From positions 1 through 5,746 of the forward strand of contig JAOZKX010000159.1 in the NCBI GenBank assembly GCA_029935135.1: 5,746 nt of DNA, read 5' to 3'. Numbering within the stretch: the first letter of the stretch is position 1; every line of letters starts with the position of its first letter. This DNA comes from Desulfocapsa sp. GTDB taxonomy: Bacteria > Desulfobacterota > Desulfobulbia > Desulfobulbales > Desulfocapsaceae. Under the pieces are notes generated by a model. The model searched no databases. It was not told where the DNA came from and saw only the letters and a program-made list of their open reading frames with translations. Below, piece after piece: positions 5,667 through 5,746 of this stretch. The position numbers and the translations under genes were made by a program.

Positions 5667-5705
5667 ATCTTTTACCCAACACCTAAAACCCAATACCCGA
5701 AACCC
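5631..5705. repeat. long imperfect inverted repeat overlapping the heptad array
   Basis: The left arm 5631-5662 and right arm 5674-5705 are complementary at 29 of 32 positions, including 24 of 25 in the inner block (5638-5662 with 5674-5698). The loop is the 11-base AT-rich stretch 5663-5673. Both arms keep the 7-base rhythm: read on the minus strand, the right arm gives GGGTTTC, GGGTATT, GGGTTTT, AGGTGTT, GGGT. It can form a cruciform in DNA or a strong hairpin in the 5' leader of the ferredoxin mRNA if transcription starts further upstream. No T-run follows the stem in either direction. Confidence 0.85.
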
Positions 5706-5724
5706 ATCAGTTTCCCATCAGTTT
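5703..5724. repeat. two-copy 11-bp direct repeat
   Basis: CCCATCAGTTT occurs twice head to tail (5703-5713 and 5714-5724), followed by CCTGTCAA. The first copy shares its CCC with the end of the right inverted-repeat arm. On the minus strand it reads AAACTGATGGG twice, directly downstream of a TTGACA. Confidence 0.85.
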
Positions 5725-5726
5725 CC

Positions 5727-5732
5727 TGTCAA
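5727..5732 (-). promoter_or_regulatory. isolated consensus -35 box upstream of the ferredoxin gene
   Basis: TTGACA on the minus strand is a perfect -35 hexamer pointing at the ferredoxin gene. At 15-18 bases downstream there is no convincing -10; the best is ACTGAT at 15 bases, 3 of 6, because the 11-bp repeats occupy that place. If used, the leader would be about 120 nt or more and contain the whole hairpin and heptad array. Confidence 0.3.
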
Positions 5733-5746
5733 CATTTTCTATCAGC

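Noticed and set aside
5604..5705. CRISPR array
   Set aside because: The units are 7 bases and directly contiguous, without spacers, and no cas gene is present.
5631..5705. Factor-independent terminator
   Set aside because: The stem is strong, but it is not followed by a T-run in either direction: the plus strand continues with CATCAGTTT and the minus strand with C-rich heptads.

Overview
The window looks like core chromosome of an anaerobic diderm bacterium, most likely Desulfobacterota (former Deltaproteobacteria, Desulfobulbales-like). This is inferred from four things: an F0 gene cluster in the order atpZ-atpI-atpB; a C5-pathway hemL beside it; a NIL-domain dicluster ferredoxin of the kind common in sulfate reducers and methanogens; and a BamD lipoprotein, which requires an outer membrane. 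Base composition is moderate and fairly even. No transposase, phage, tRNA, rRNA or CRISPR was seen.

Layout. Bases 1-1254 (minus strand) carry the start of an F0 ATP synthase operon, read right to left: atpZ, atpI, then atpB, which runs off the left edge. Bases 1439-2725 (minus) are hemL (glutamate-1-semialdehyde aminomutase), 184 bases upstream of atpZ and co-directional. Bases 2726-3010 are a divergent regulatory region with candidate promoters and two inverted repeats. Bases 3011-5115 (plus) form a compact three-gene run, trxA-trxB-bamD: thioredoxin, its NADPH-dependent reductase, and the outer-membrane assembly lipoprotein BamD. Bases 5133-5582 (minus) encode a NIL-domain 2x[4Fe-4S] ferredoxin, convergent with bamD. 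Bases 5583-5746 hold no gene. They contain a striking heptanucleotide array (GGTATTG-type units), most of whose distal end is mirrored as an inverted repeat, plus an 11-bp direct repeat, all just upstream of the ferredoxin start.

How the genes work together. TrxB passes NADPH electrons to TrxA for cytoplasmic disulfide reduction. BamD works in beta-barrel insertion at the outer membrane and has no obvious biochemical link to them, so the grouping is probably transcriptional convenience. AtpZ and AtpI are assembly or accessory membrane proteins of the ATP synthase, encoded ahead of subunit a. HemL makes 5-aminolevulinate for haem, sirohaem and corrinoids. The NIL-ferredoxin may belong to the DUF39-type homocysteine synthesis route, by family analogy only.

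The genes are conventional, and no new multi-gene system is evident. The most unusual part is the repeat structure at 5604-5724.
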